Source: Brachypodium distachyon (taxonomy: Eukaryota > Streptophyta > Magnoliopsida > Poales > Poaceae). From it: a stretch of 64,000 nt of DNA. This document shows, piece after piece, positions 1 to 11,461 of the stretch. The first letter of the stretch is position 1. The number at the start of each line of letters is the position of its first letter. Below the pieces are notes generated by a model. The model had not been told where the DNA came from and made no database searches. It was given only the letters and a program-made list of their open reading frames with translations. The stretch spans positions 7,936,001-8,000,000 of the forward strand of contig NC_016133.3 in NCBI RefSeq assembly GCF_000005505.3, in the 5' to 3' direction. The position numbers and the translations under genes were made by a program.

Positions 1-529
1 ATACAAAAAAAGGGATATTAGTGATATGTGCTTATGTCTTGAAAGGATTTTTCTTGACTTGAACATTAAGAAGCTAGAAAAGATATCTGCGTTTGAACTT
101 CACTATTTCCAACTGTCATTTTCTTGCTAAATTTTGTTGCCCCATCATATGCTTTTAGTTTAAGTTTAGTTTGGCTAAAAACTTCAGAGTATGTATCATC
201 TTTTTATATTTCAGTAGTTTTGTCATTGGCAATACAGATGCTCAAAATTCATTCTGAGGTATTTGCTTCTACTTAGGATTCACCTGCATGTAAGATGATT
301 GAACCTTTTGTTGAGTAACACGCAATAGTCCATGCAAGACGATACATCTTGCTCCTTTATTCAAATTACACACAATAAAAAATGTTTCTGTAGTGTGAGA
401 CGCAGCAACCTCACAAATTCTTGGAACTGCATGCTTTGGTTTAGTGTTCTAATGTTTCCTCTAATTTGCTGAGACCCGTAAAAGGTTAGTGTCGCTCTTA
501 CTCTACACTATTTCCAGTCTTGTTTCTTA
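1..529. other. Gene-poor flank
   Basis: AT-rich sequence with no supported coding region. It may be intron or 3' flank of a gene lying to the left of the window. No domain, RNA gene or repeat is recognised here. Confidence 0.4.
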
Positions 530-642
530 CTCCCTCCGATCCTAAATTGTTGTCGAAATATTACATGTATCTAGACGCCTTTTAATAGTAGATACATTCA
601 TATTTGGGCAAATTTGAGACAAGGATTTAGGATCGGAGATAG
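530..642. mobile_element. Stowaway MITE
   Basis: The left end reads CTCCCTCCGATCCTAAATT and the right end is its near inverted complement (GGATTTAGGATCGGAGATAG). A TA dinucleotide flanks both sides (528-529 and 643-644). The 113-bp length, the TIR and the TA duplication are those of Stowaway (Tc1/mariner-type) MITEs of grasses. The interior (ATATTACATGTATCTAGACG type) matches the other ~113-bp copies at 12935, 37788, 55744 and 59101. Confidence 0.9.
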
Positions 643-768
643 TAATTGATTAGTCTGGTTGTCTCCCTTGCAGGATCATGCGGTGCTTTTCTGTATGATA
701 ATAATGCATACATTCATTTGATGGCGAGGTATATTGATTGGATTTTGCTCCGGTCGTCATCATTTCAG

Positions 769-929
769 TTCAGAAAGCATGTTCTACGGATCTAAAATCC
801 TTACGCCTAGTGTTACCTAATCCCTGTACTAACTCCCTTCACTCAATTCCCAAACAAGCTGATGGGGATTTTGGTCTAGAAGCCATTGAAGATCGATCAG
901 AAATACTTTTGAAGAGGAAGGAGCAATGA
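769..929 (+). CDS. Possible terminal exon of an upstream gene
   Basis: An acceptor-like tttcag at 763-768 precedes a reading frame ending at 929 with the charged tail IEDRSEILLKRKEQ. It could be the last coding exon of a gene starting left of the window. No family is recognised and the frame has little length to support it. A spliced 3' UTR or chance ORF is equally possible. The Tourist element starts 18 bp downstream and would lie in the 3' UTR or flank. Confidence 0.2.
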
Positions 930-946
930 AAGCCCTCGGAGCCTAA

Positions 947-1215
947 GGCCATGTCCAACGCAGGAGTTAGTACGGGCGCTAGTGAAATAATTCCCACCCG
1001 TTTTGCCATCGTGGGACTCAATCCCGAGCACATGGCTGGCTTCGGCTCTTCCTGTGGAGTCGGGCGCTCAGCCATTTCTTCCAGTGAGTTCTGTGGATGG
1101 AAATCTTCACCAAGCGTCGGTAGAGCAGCTGATTGCATTGGAAGTAGACTGCTGGAGTAGACGGGAGCTGATATCGAATTGTTAAGCGCCTGTGCACTTT
1201 CCACTGGACATGGCC
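947..1215. mobile_element. Tourist-like MITE (PIF/Harbinger)
   Basis: An 11-bp perfect terminal inverted repeat is present: GGCCATGTCCA at 947-957 and TGGACATGGCC at 1205-1215. TAA flanks both ends (944-946 and 1216-1218), the usual 3-bp TWA target duplication of PIF/Harbinger. The element is 269 bp and more GC-rich than its surroundings, which explains stop-free frames on both strands here. Confidence 0.85.
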
Positions 1216-2989
1216 TAAAAGGAAGTTCTGAGGCCCTGAATTATATTAGTTTCATTTTTCCTTTTTTCTTGCGCATATTATTTTTGTTTTTACGCCTGTA
1301 ATATTTCAGAACTTGAACGTGCCTGTGTCAGTATTGTACTGTGTATGAATCTAGTACTGTAAATAATATTTAGTGGCATATATCTGAATTTCGTATTTGT
1401 TTTGGAGATGATTCTGTAGGCAGAAGCCGACGAGAACTAATACTCTTTCTTATGCAGCTCCGATAAAAACCATAGATGACCGAGAGGGGTAGCCCTTGAG
1501 TTGAGATAGCTAAACCAAACTTTTTTTTATCCTATTAGGCCACGCACTGGACACGCAAACTTGGCATACACATGACTGATAACTGGAACAAAAAGCATAG
1601 TATTTCGAAATTTTCTCAAGGAATAACCTATTGCACACAGACACCGCAAGAGGTGAGCTCCGTTTAGCACATGGTAGCACCGCTATCTTGCTCGTAGCGG
1701 CTGTAGCAGACACAATGACCTAGTGTAGTGGCGGATGATGTAGCCCAAAGGTGACGGATCACCATTCACCCTCACCAATTGAGTGTTTTGCAATGACTAG
1801 TTGAATGTCCGTATGTTGCTATGGTTAAAACAAATTAGACTACTTGACGTATAAAAATTAGAACATGAAACCACAATTATATATTAGTAGCACTACTTTT
1901 ATCTCAACTTTGGTGACAAACAGGAGCACCATCTCAGTCTATTGTAATAGATTTGAATATTTGTGCTAGAAAGAGGTAAGGTTTTCTTCCGGTAGAATGA
2001 CGTGACTAACTGACGCCATCGATTGACTCTTTTATATGAGAGTTAAAAATAAGATTTAAATTAATTGTAGAATTAAGGATTTGAATGACCACCATTGGTT
2101 TGTTCCTTGGAAAGGTTCTTGTGTACGTGATATTCAGTAGGTCCTAGTTTATTCGATAACATGAGATCACCTGAAAATAAAGGACACACATACTTGACGG
2201 AGAATTTGGTTTCTCAATATTTTGGATAACGAGAAATGTCGACCGAAATATAGTCGGTTTTCAGCTAACCGAGAATTTGGTTAACCATAAATTTCGGTTC
2301 GGTTTCTAGTTTAAACCGTTACAACCGAATTAATAAACTGATAAGGGAAGTAGACAACATCAAATCATGAATTTTAGAAAACTTTCAATACAAATATTAC
2401 TCGAAGTATCAAACAAAGAAACCTTGACATAACAGAAGATCTTGCAGGCTTGAAGTTGCATCAAAGTTCAGAAACACTAAATATTAAATATATGATAAAA
2501 TAGATATAAGTGCATAACGGCATTTAAATGGCTTCATGTATCATAATCGCTCAAAAGTCTCCAACCAACGCATGCACGTGTGACACGCGTAGGGCACAAC
2601 ATCAATTGTAATCATCTCTAGGCAATGGCACATTGATCACATAAGCCCCTATCAAATATATGAAAACAATGACATAGTTGAACCGAGGAAGAGTGTTATA
2701 GGGCAAGACTATTTATCATTAACTCAGTTTATTCGGTTAATAACCAAATTAAGGACTTGGCAACCGAAATTAGTAACGAGGTGGTGTTTCCTCTAGAGAT
2801 GGAGGATGATTAATGAGTAATAAAGCATGAAAACTAACTACTACACATTATAAAAACCAAGAGAAAACTTAAGCGTGCTATATGTAGGAATTTTTTTAAG
2901 ATGACTATGTTTAGATACAATTAGAAAGATCTATCAACTATTATAATCTGTCAATAATATAGTCACTGAATCTAGATAATGTGTGGTTA
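1216..2989. other. Intergenic, AT-rich
   Basis: No coding region is supported. The stretch holds decayed AACCGAA/TTCGGTT-rich sequence at about 2215-2335 and 2720-2775, of the kind seen in the hAT-like elements at 56667 and 59680. It otherwise shows nothing recognisable. Confidence 0.5.
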
Positions 2990-3209
2990 TAGAATATTTT
3001 TGGCAAATAGATAGGACGAACAATGACCGGGACAATCAACCGTAAAACCGTGTGGAAACCGTCGATCAGAGAGGACAGTCTTTGTTTCAGAGACGAGGTG
3101 GGCCGGCTGGGCTCCACCGGTTACTCGGGTGCCTGGTGGAACCATCCAGAAGAGATGCGACCCCACCTTAGCCCACGGCAAGAAGTCGCTCGCCATCCTC
3201 CCCCGTCGC

Positions 3210-3227
3210 GAAATCTCGCGAACGCTC
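3210..3227 (+). promoter_or_regulatory. HSE-like array upstream of BAG6
   Basis: Four alternating units at exact 5-bp spacing are seen: GAA 3210-3212, CTC 3215-3217, GAA 3220-3222, CTC 3225-3227. The heat shock element consensus is nGAAnnTTCnnGAAn. Here the inverted units read CTC instead of TTC but keep the strongly conserved final C. The array lies near the inferred start of the BAG6 leader. Arabidopsis BAG6 is known to be heat-inducible, so an HSF site is plausible but not shown. Confidence 0.4.
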
Positions 3228-3249
3228 CCCGGACTTCCACTCTGCGCAC

Positions 3250-4520
3250 GCTCAAATAAGTACCTGCTGCTTCCCCTGCCTTGGTTCCGTAGAGAGAGAA
3301 GAGAGGAAGAAGAAGAAGGAGAAAATTGCTCGCGACAGGACGACGACGAATTGGGTTCGGGGTCGCATCGCCCTCCGGTAACTGCCGCCGCTCGCCCGCG
3401 TGGAAACTCGATTGCTGGTGGCTGTTCGTCTGATCCGCACGCACGCACTCTGCTGTGCGTACCCCCCGCACCACCCTCCACACCCCGCGCTGTAAGCAGC
3501 CTTTGCCTTTTTCTTCCCCTGTTGTGCCATGGATGTTTTACTGGCTTGTTCTGATTGAGGTCTCCAACTCAATAGCATTAGCACGAGCCATAGGAAGAAT
3601 TGTCATCAGCTAGTGAATGTTTGGGGCCTGTACGAGTGACTGACTCACAGTACAAAATCGCGCGAAGAAATGAAACTGGGTTTCATCGAAACTGTCAAAT
3701 ATGGGCTTAATATTTTACTTCATTTGTTTTCTTGACCGCTATAATCGACGAGGGGTTGTGGCTTACTTGGCTTGCTGCCATTTTTTCGCAAAGCGTGAAT
3801 TGGGGAAAATAACACGGGCGTCACCATGTGAAACAGGCGAACTGACAATCAATGTACAAGTGTTGAATAGTTTCTTCTTAGTAACAAACACAACATTGGT
3901 TGCCACCCTGCTAATTCTTTTTAGCCAAATTCTCCATAGTAAGCACAAACCTTCTAGTAGAATTCCCTGCAGGTATTGAAGTTGATCTGCAATTCCATCA
4001 TTCCCTTTCAATCCCCACCGGGGTGGGATTAACGGAACGGTGCCCTCAATGGGATTTTTAAACCGCGATAAGCTGCTTTGTTGTATCACTTTGAGATCAA
4101 TAAAGTCATTATCGAAATAAGCCAAAGAGAGAAATAGAAGCCATTTTCCAGTTTATATGATGCCAGATTTTACTTGCCTCGATTTTGGCAAGCTAGGCAA
4201 ATAATATAGGAATAATTTAGCATGGCGAATGCCGAATGGTTTTGCAGAGTACGTAAGTTTTGTAGAACTCGGTAGGTGGGATTGACAATGTGAAATGAGA
4301 CGTCATAAAACGGGGATTGTTGTTCGTGTTCAGTCACAATGTTGATACATTATTGCAGGTGACCTAGTTTGCATTAGCTTTTGAACTACTTTATTGTCAT
4401 ACAAATTCGCATCATGTACAGCATGAAACTAATCAGTATTTGTCTTCCTTTGTGCAGGTATCACAGACACGCGTAACCTGATCAGCAAGTTTTATCCTAC
4501 CAGTATATAAGCCACTAATA
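3250..4520 (+). other. BAG6 5' leader with intron
   Basis: GC-rich leader sequence ends at a good donor (gcgct|gtaagcag, intron from 3492). A T-rich acceptor (tttgtgcag) ends at 4457. The second leader exon 4458-4520 runs to the ATG. This gives a 966-nt 5' UTR intron. The transcription start is not defined; I place it near 3250 because the sequence changes character there. Confidence 0.6.
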
Positions 4521-7500
4521 ATGTATCCAACAAATAATTACATGGATCCATACTACTCACATTTCAGAGATCATTGCCCTTATCCGTATTATCCCCCTCC
4601 AAGCTTCCCAGCTGGTAACCATCCGATGACAATGGACTCTTCTTGTCCACCACCAAGCTATGGACCTTGGCCATACAGCGGTAGCGCAAGCCATTCAAGT
4701 CTTCCTGAATCCCATAGCTGCTGCAACCACACATATCCTCCTGGTTACTACAGCTTCAGACCCCCATTTCCAAAAGAACTTACACCACCTCATCCATATT
4801 ACCATGGGCAGTTTCCACATCAACCGAATGCATACCCTTCATACTTTGTGCCACCGCCACCTTATGCTGTTGATCAAACACCATACAGCTATGGCAAGTT
4901 CAAAAGCCATTGTTGTGGGTGTCCAAACCATGTTTGCCTTGGGGAAGGCAAGGGCAACTTGAAAATCGAAGAAGAGATGCCTGAAGTGAAGCCTGAGACT
5001 GAACAGAAGGGTCCGTATAATTCCAGTATTATTCGCCACCCAAATTACCAGTATCCAGTAATGTGGCTTCCGTCCAGCAACATGAATGACAAGTTAATTG
5101 GAAGTAGTTCTGAATTGCCACCTCAGCTCTTCAGTAAATGGTTTCCTGAGAGCGGAGAGAAGACAGATATGAAGCGAGAAGACCATGATAATCAGAAGGC
5201 CAAACAATTTCAGTGGCCAATAATTTGGATGCCACCGGGATATAATGAGCCGAAACAAGAAGCTAAACAATTGAAGGAGATCAGTGAGAGCCCAAAGGTC
5301 ACTGAAGAAGCTCCACCTTCACCAAAAATCAAGATTATTCCCTTGTCATGGTTTGAAAATGGCGACCATGATAAGAAGCCTGCTGCTAAAGATGGCTTTG
5401 GAGATCACAATGAAAGACCAGCAGCAATGAGCAAGCCTGCAAGCACTGAGCATCGAGATGCCATGATGGTGGATGGAAATTTTAAGAGCATTCCAGTTGT
5501 GCCAAAGAAACTAAACGATGAGAATGATCATGTGGGACAAAGTTGTGAGGCTATTTCAGTCGTGCCTGATAAAGAGGGTGATGAAAAGAAGGTTCGCACT
5601 TGTAGGACCATCCCGGTTATGCCTCAGAAAGAGGGTGATGAGAAGAAGTTCGATTTGGGTGGAAAGAAAGAGGAGAAGGCAAGCATAGTTGAAAAGGAGG
5701 GCGAAAATAGGAAAAGAAATCAGGAAACATCAAAAGCTAAGGTTTCAAAATTACCTCCCGTATGCTTGCGGGTGGATCCTTTGCCAACGAAGAAATCAGG
5801 AAACAGATCCTCAAGGTCGTCCAACCAAGCAACCAACAAGGTTTGTGGAAAGGATATGGATGTGAAAGAGGCCCCAACGAAGCACAAAGATACAAAAATA
5901 TCAGAACCAAAGAAAGAGAGCAATGTGTCGGTTAAAGAGAAATCAACCGATGAAATGAACGAAAGAATAGTGTCTAGGGATGTAACAGTGCAAGATGCTT
6001 CTGTGAAGCATGGACTGGAGGAACAACTTTCCACAATTATGGCTGCTCAGAAGGTGCAACCTAGTGTCAATGCTATGGCGCAAGAAAATGCAGGTGGGAA
6101 CAGCTTACAGGCTGAGATTAAAATCCAAGGTGAAGCTGTAAAATTAGGCCATGAAATGAACTTGTCAGAAGTTGATGCAGCCATTTGTATACAGTCCGCA
6201 TACAGAGGCTACCATGTCCGAAGATGGCAACCTTTGCAGAAACTTCGGAAGATTAAAAGTGTACATGAGCGGATGCAAGATGTGAAAAAGCAGCTGCAAG
6301 GCCTTGAAGCTTCTTCAAAGCAACAGACAGCGAAAGAGCATATCGCTATCAACGAGACTATTATGAATTTACTCTTGAACCTTGACACCATTCAGGTATT
6401 GTGCCTTTTCATCATAGTTGGCTTTGTTTCCATGCACAGACATTTTCATTTTAGCTACTTGATTTTCGACCATGTTAGTTTTAACCCTTTGATATACTTT
6501 GTACAGGGCTTGCATCCAAGTGTGAAGGAGGCTAGGAAATCTGTCGCCCGAGAGCTAACTTCTTTGCAGGAGAAGCTCGATTCTTTGTGCAAGCAGTCGT
6601 CTGCTGAGACTAATCAGCTTAAGAGTGAGGAAGTAAGTCTCACATCCATTCATACTGTTCCGTAACTCACCATGTCTTTGTTCACTAATGGCGCAATATG
6701 TCAGTTTTCATATAATTCTAACGAATGTGCTAGCAGGAGAAATATGCCGGGGTTGAATGGTCGTCCACGATTAACTCCAAGGAGTCAATGCATCATGATA
6801 TTTCATATGTAGTTCCCATGGAGTTGAGGAAAGATGGAGATTTAACTGAACAAAAACATCAAATGGAAGAGTCGGGTACTACGCGGGAACAAGCACATGA
6901 TGAAGTAAGTTAACACTTTTTGTGCAAAGTTTAATTTCCTAGCACTGAGACCTGAACTGATCATATATGATATATCTGACGTAAACCTTGTCCATTAGGG
7001 GAAAGCTCTGGTACCTGGTGAATGTCAGGGAGCACCATTGATGGATGTGACGAGTGATGTTGTTTTTCCGGGACATTTGGCTGAGCAGAAGCAACATATC
7101 GAAGGGGCAAATACCATTTTAATGGAAGAATGGCCTGAAGAAGTAAGTTGTGTTTGTGCTATATCATTGGTCAGCTTACAATATTCGTAAGATGCATGTT
7201 GCTTTGAACTTCACAGATTGGATGCTGACAGTGTTCATGTCAACAGGAGAAAGCTGCAGCTGAGGATGAAGGTTCATCAGCGCACTACATCGAACCATTG
7301 CATGATTCATCTGTATCAGAGGATTCCAGTGTGCTCAAACAACTAAATGATGGGGTTTCTCCTGCTTCCACTGAGGATAGTACAACTGCAGCGGCTCCAA
7401 CATCTATGGAAAGTGAAATGGTTGTTGACAAGGTGAGTTTTCATTATATTGATTTGGGTGATGGGATTAATTTCAATATTAGCAATATAGAAAATGTGAA

Positions 7501-8663
7501 CGACATTAATACTATGTAATGTGAAGCAGGATGGTTCGGTAGAAAGCCTGGTGCAGGAATATGCTTCGGTGGATAGTTCTCAGCTGAAACATGATGTAGC
7601 TCCTGCTAACGAAGATCAGTGCAACGAACCAAGTACTCCATTTGTTAATTTGGAGGATTCATCTTTATCTTCGAAGGATGCAGAGTCGCATGGAAATGAT
7701 CCAGGTCATGCGGATGACTCCATAGTAATCAATCAGGGGGATCAACCAGAAGAACCCAGGGTTGCCAAAATGCAGAAACAAGTAGCAGACCCTATGATTT
7801 CAGCCAACGAACAAGATAGAACACCAGAGCCGACGGTTGGTGATACCACTGTTAGTGTGGAGAATTCCACGCAAGAGCAAATTATCTCGGTGGAAGAAGC
7901 ATCAAAGCAATACGAGGTTTGTTGCAAGGACGAAACAGCTTCTGTGGATCAGCCGAATGAACATCACACAGAGAAAACAGCAGGAGATTCTGACATTGGA
8001 GAGGAACTTGAAGCTGTGCCCTTTTTTTCCAAAACCGAGAACGTGGAAAATACTCTGAATGTTGCAGATTCTCCAAATAACATGTGTGCTCAGCCTATCC
8101 TTCCTGAAGGGGAGAGCAGTGAATTACCATGTGAATTTGATGGCCCCAGGGTGCACGAGTATTCTGGCTCCAAGGTGTCATTGGAGAGCCCAAATGATGT
8201 GCAAAAGCAACAGTCTGATGGAGAAGCAAGTGCTTCTGAAATTGTCGAGTGCAATGAGATGCCAAAAGGAGCTCCGGTATGCGCAGCAGTAGTAAATTCT
8301 GCAGTCCCGGAAGCCGATGACCCTAAAGAACATCCAGTATGCGCAACAGGAGTAAATTCTGCTGTACTGGGAACCGATGATCTGAAAGAAGATGCCGGAG
8401 GCCCAACGATTTCTAAGGATGTGGCTCCCGTCTCTACAACTCATGATGGTCTGAAGAAGAACGACGAGAAGAACCTGATCGAGGAAAACCAGATGCTGAA
8501 GGATATGTTGCAGAAACTTCTCGCATCTGGCAGTAATCAGATGGGTGCCATGGCGGAACTATCCGAGAAGGTCAAGGTGCTCGAGCAGAAGCTGGCGCGC
8601 AAGAAGAGGCCAAAGGTAAGAGTGCACAGACCATCCAGGAATGCGGCAGCCAACGTCCACTGA
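4521..8663 (+). CDS. BAG6: BAG family co-chaperone (BAG6-like, IQ plus BAG domain)
   Basis: Six coding exons, all joined in phase 0: 4521-6395, 6507-6632, 6737-6904, 6999-7142, 7247-7432 and 7530-8663, giving about 1210 residues (Arabidopsis BAG6 is about 1040). The N-terminus is rich in Tyr/Pro/His with repeated W-x-P segments. The middle is Lys/Glu-rich with a repeated IPV-x-P...KEGDEKK unit. A calmodulin-binding IQ motif (AAICIQSAYRGYHVRRWQ) lies near residues 552-570. It is followed by a helical BAG domain to about residue 665, interrupted by intron 1. The C-terminal ~60 residues form a predicted coiled coil with a basic end. Family knowledge: the BAG domain binds the Hsp70 ATPase domain, and plant BAG6 binds calmodulin and acts in heat response, cell death and fungal defence. 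Exons 3 and 4 look like a duplication. The assignment is firm; exon borders are read from GT/AG and frame only. Confidence 0.92.
6737..7142 (+). repeat. Duplicated exon pair in BAG6
   Basis: Exon 3 (6737-6904) and exon 4 (6999-7142) both end in GAA before gtaagt and start GAGAAA or GGGAAA after ag. They contain matching peptides LTEQKHQMEESGT and LAEQKQHIEGANT. Exon 5 also begins EKAA. The separating introns are 104, 94 and 104 nt. This is best read as an ancient exon-plus-intron tandem duplication extending an acidic, probably disordered linker. Confidence 0.6.
8274..8393 (+). repeat. 20-residue tandem repeat in BAG6 tail
   Basis: Two in-frame 60-nt units (8274-8333, 8334-8393) encode peptides beginning PVCAAVVNSAVPEADD and PVCATGVNSAVLGTDD. 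The repeat keeps frame and sits between the acidic linker and the C-terminal coiled coil. Confidence 0.85.
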
Positions 8664-8671
8664 AGAAACTG

Positions 8672-8677
8672 AATAAA
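8672..8677 (+). terminator. Candidate BAG6 poly(A) signal
   Basis: AATAAA lies 9 nt after the stop codon. Plant signals are loose and this one is very close to the stop, so a later weak signal may be used instead. Confidence 0.3.
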
Positions 8678-8820
8678 CAAAGTGTGTCTCTGAACTTTGA
8701 GGCTGTGTGTGTAGACTGTAGATGGATATGCCTTAGTTGTCATGTCACTGTTGTATATCAGTAATGCAATGTACAGTTTGGAATGCACTCTGGTGTTGAC
8801 CCGCTATCGCTAGGAGAGCA

Positions 8821-8940
8821 TGCAAGATCAACTTTGTGACATGTATGTGAAATTAAATCTCACTGTCAGAGAGTCTTAGATGCAAGATCTTTATGACATG
8901 TATGTGAAGCTAAAACCCACCATCAGAGAGTCTTCTTAGA
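8821..8940. repeat. 60-bp tandem duplication
   Basis: Unit 1 (8821-8880) and unit 2 (8881-8940) both start TGCAAGATC and share GACATGTATGTGAA and CAGAGAGTCTT. They are diverged by substitutions and a small internal indel, so the duplication is not recent. It lies in the 3' flank of BAG6. Confidence 0.8.
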
Positions 8941-10873
8941 TGCTTTTCCTTGTGCTAGTGACTGGACAGCTTCAAATTGCAAACCTGATTCAGAAAGGTG
9001 CTAAAATGGCATGTGCAGAGCTTTATTCCTTTCTAATGAGACATTGTGCAAAGCTTTCATTTAAGATTTTGTTACTGGTGCTGATTTCCTGGAAAGCTCC
9101 TTGACACAGACCGTATCGTTTGTACTGTTTGCCAATATGGGGCAAAATATGGTATTGATCTAAGGAGAAAAGTAGGAGGCTTTCGCATGTAGGAGTATTG
9201 TTTTCTTTCCTTTTCGGCTCACCTTTTTGTCAATTTGCCGACTGCTTTGGCTGCGGAAGAGCTGACTGGGACTCTAGGAGTGGAAGCTGAAACTTGTGGA
9301 GTGACTGCGAGTGCTTCATTCGTCTTAGCTTAATCAGTAAGTCGAGGTGATTTTTTATTTAATGTTCATTGATCTAACTAGTCATCAACCTGAGCGATTG
9401 TAGGGGCTAGAAGAAAACCCAAACATAAATTCCAATAGATAATATAATAATTAACATTATACTGCAGGTTATATACTTTTTAAGAATTAGAAACATAGGG
9501 GAAAATGGGGAATAGGCTCATAATGGCTATTAGCAAATCATTTAATAATTTCATTTGCTTAGTCATAGAGCAGGCAAAAAGCTGTGCTTCTTTAATTATC
9601 TTTGGATCTTGATTCGAGGATTCGAATGAAATTAATCCATGTTTATAAGCCTTGTTTCAACCAGTAAGCACTATTCCACCAAGGATGTTTCTTTGTCAAA
9701 CTTGTAAGTTGGATCGATTCATATCGTCCTCAAAACCATGTAGTGATGTTTCTAAAGGTCAATTTTACATATATTATGCAGGATCTTATCATCTTGGAGC
9801 TCCTTATGCAGTGTTCCGTCGTGTGATTTGGCCCCGTCGAAGCATTTCTCTTCCAATTCAACATCTCAGTAAACCCATTTCTGAAAAACTTTATCCACGA
9901 GTAAGCTGATCAATTTCAGCGTCACTTCTGAAACCGAAAGGGTCCTAGGTGGCTAACATCAACCAACGTCACTCGACTCCAGGACAGCCAGGTGCAGATA
10001 TATATATATCCATTTTACACCTTGTCCCACAAGCCTGATCTCTTGATGATGGAAGTGTGCCTGATAGCCAATATCTGACGAGATTCCCACACATAGTACT
10101 AGTTGGTACCTTGTTGCCATCCGGGAACCCCCTTCTTTTGTGTGTTTTCTGCCTCCTTTCCTCCCAAATGATGAGTTGGCTGCAAAAGCTAGTTGGAATG
10201 ACGCCGTGAACGGCACTTTTTAATAGGTATACACTTACCTGATGGAGTGTCTAATAGCTAGCCAGCATCACCATTGCAATTTGCCTCACTAATTAATTAA
10301 TTAACATGTGACCCTAGGATCCGCGTGGCATATCCTATAATAATTGGGAGCAAAATTTAGGTGAGCTTTTCCTTTTTTTTCACAGTGGAGGAGGCACCAC
10401 TTACAAAATCGTGCTACTTCCGTGCATCTTGATATATATATATAGTTGCCTTGGATTTCACTTTTCCAAGCTGATGACTCGGTTTCTTCCTTGAGAACTT
10501 TGTAGCTATCATGGTTTTGTGTGATGGTAATTGCACTAACATTTTAGGTCTAGTCTGTATCTAACTGGCATTGTAGCTCAGTTCTTTGAAAAGCAAGATC
10601 TTAGCTTTCCCATGCACAACGCACAAAAAGGCATTGGAGCCTTGGAGGCATGCACACACTGGCACATGGCGCACACATTTATAGTGGACACTAATCTAGT
10701 GGCCACCCTCATTAGTGCACTAGTATGCCTTTGATTATTTTGGGGCATATAGTTGAGATCCTACTGCTTGCCACCACAAGAATGATGCTGGCAGCTGGTA
10801 GCTCCAATTCATAGTCATGCATGGAATTGGTAGTAATTTTCCCCGCCTTAAAAATGAGTTTGGGACTTTGGTC
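8941..10873. other. Intergenic with an unexplained open frame
   Basis: No gene is recognised. An open frame at 9652-9909 (+) encodes 85 residues, including FLCQTCKLDRFISSSK and YHLGAPYAVFRRVIWPRR. It has unremarkable composition and no ATG at its start. It may be part of an old element or a chance ORF. A (TA)n tract lies near 10431-10443. Confidence 0.4.
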
Positions 10874-11461
10874 AATATAGGAGTAGTAAAAAAGGCCATA
10901 ACTAACCGTAAGGAGTCTTCGGATCAGCATTTTTCTTGTGAGGTTTTGTGTCCTTGAGACGGCGTCTTGGTGGAAGAGGCGACGGCGTGGAATAATAGTC
11001 TCCTGTCTCCATCCTATTCCTGGCGCAGTCAACACGATCTACTCCATGAGGTTAGCGGATCTCGCGGTTTGTTTTTTCATTATTTTGATCTTCTTTCTAG
11101 TCGGTTCGGTGAAGCAGATCGACAACATGCCTTGCAAGAGGTGTGTCCCCGGTCAGAATGCGTTCAACGATATTAGATTCTCATCGGTTGTGGTGAGCGA
11201 CTCATGCGGCTATTCAAAACCTATAAGTTTAGTCCAGCTTGTGCAGCTTTGGTCTTATGCGATTTCATCATTGGAGACATGGAGAATTTTCAAGATACGA
11301 ATGACGGATAAGAGTTGTTTACTTCAAAGAATCTTGATGTAACTTTTAGTTTTATTAGGCTTCTTTGTTGTTGGTTTTCGTTCCAATTTCGATCACTTGT
11401 ACTTTGTTTATTAAATCAATAAAGCCAGATGTTTCTAAAAAAAATATAGGAATAGTAAAAA
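10874..11461 (+). mobile_element. Poly(A)-tailed retroposon with 19-bp target duplication
   Basis: The insert 10893-11442 ends in AATCAATAAAGCCAGATG followed by an A-run. It is flanked by AATATAGGAGTAGTAAAAA (10874-10892) and AATATAGGAATAGTAAAAA (11443-11461), a 19-bp duplication with one mismatch. These are the marks of target-primed reverse transcription. A diverged second copy lies near 19540-20087. The shared tail includes GCGACTCATGCGGC and a TTGTACT...AATCAAT 3' end. It may be a 5'-truncated LINE end or a SINE-like family. No RT domain is present. Confidence 0.75.

Noticed and set aside
839..1204. 121-codon open frame on the minus strand, and overlapping + frames
   Set aside because: They lie largely inside the 269-bp Tourist MITE with TAA target duplication; no domain, no splice support.
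3121..3584. Overlapping 110-164 codon frames around the BAG6 leader
   Set aside because: Ser/Arg/Pro-rich frames on both strands in a GC-rich 5' UTR; splice sites and the downstream ATG fit a non-coding leader better.
9652..9909. Possible organelle-derived coding fragment
   Set aside because: The peptide does not match a plastid or mitochondrial protein I can recognise, and the flanks show no organellar sequence.
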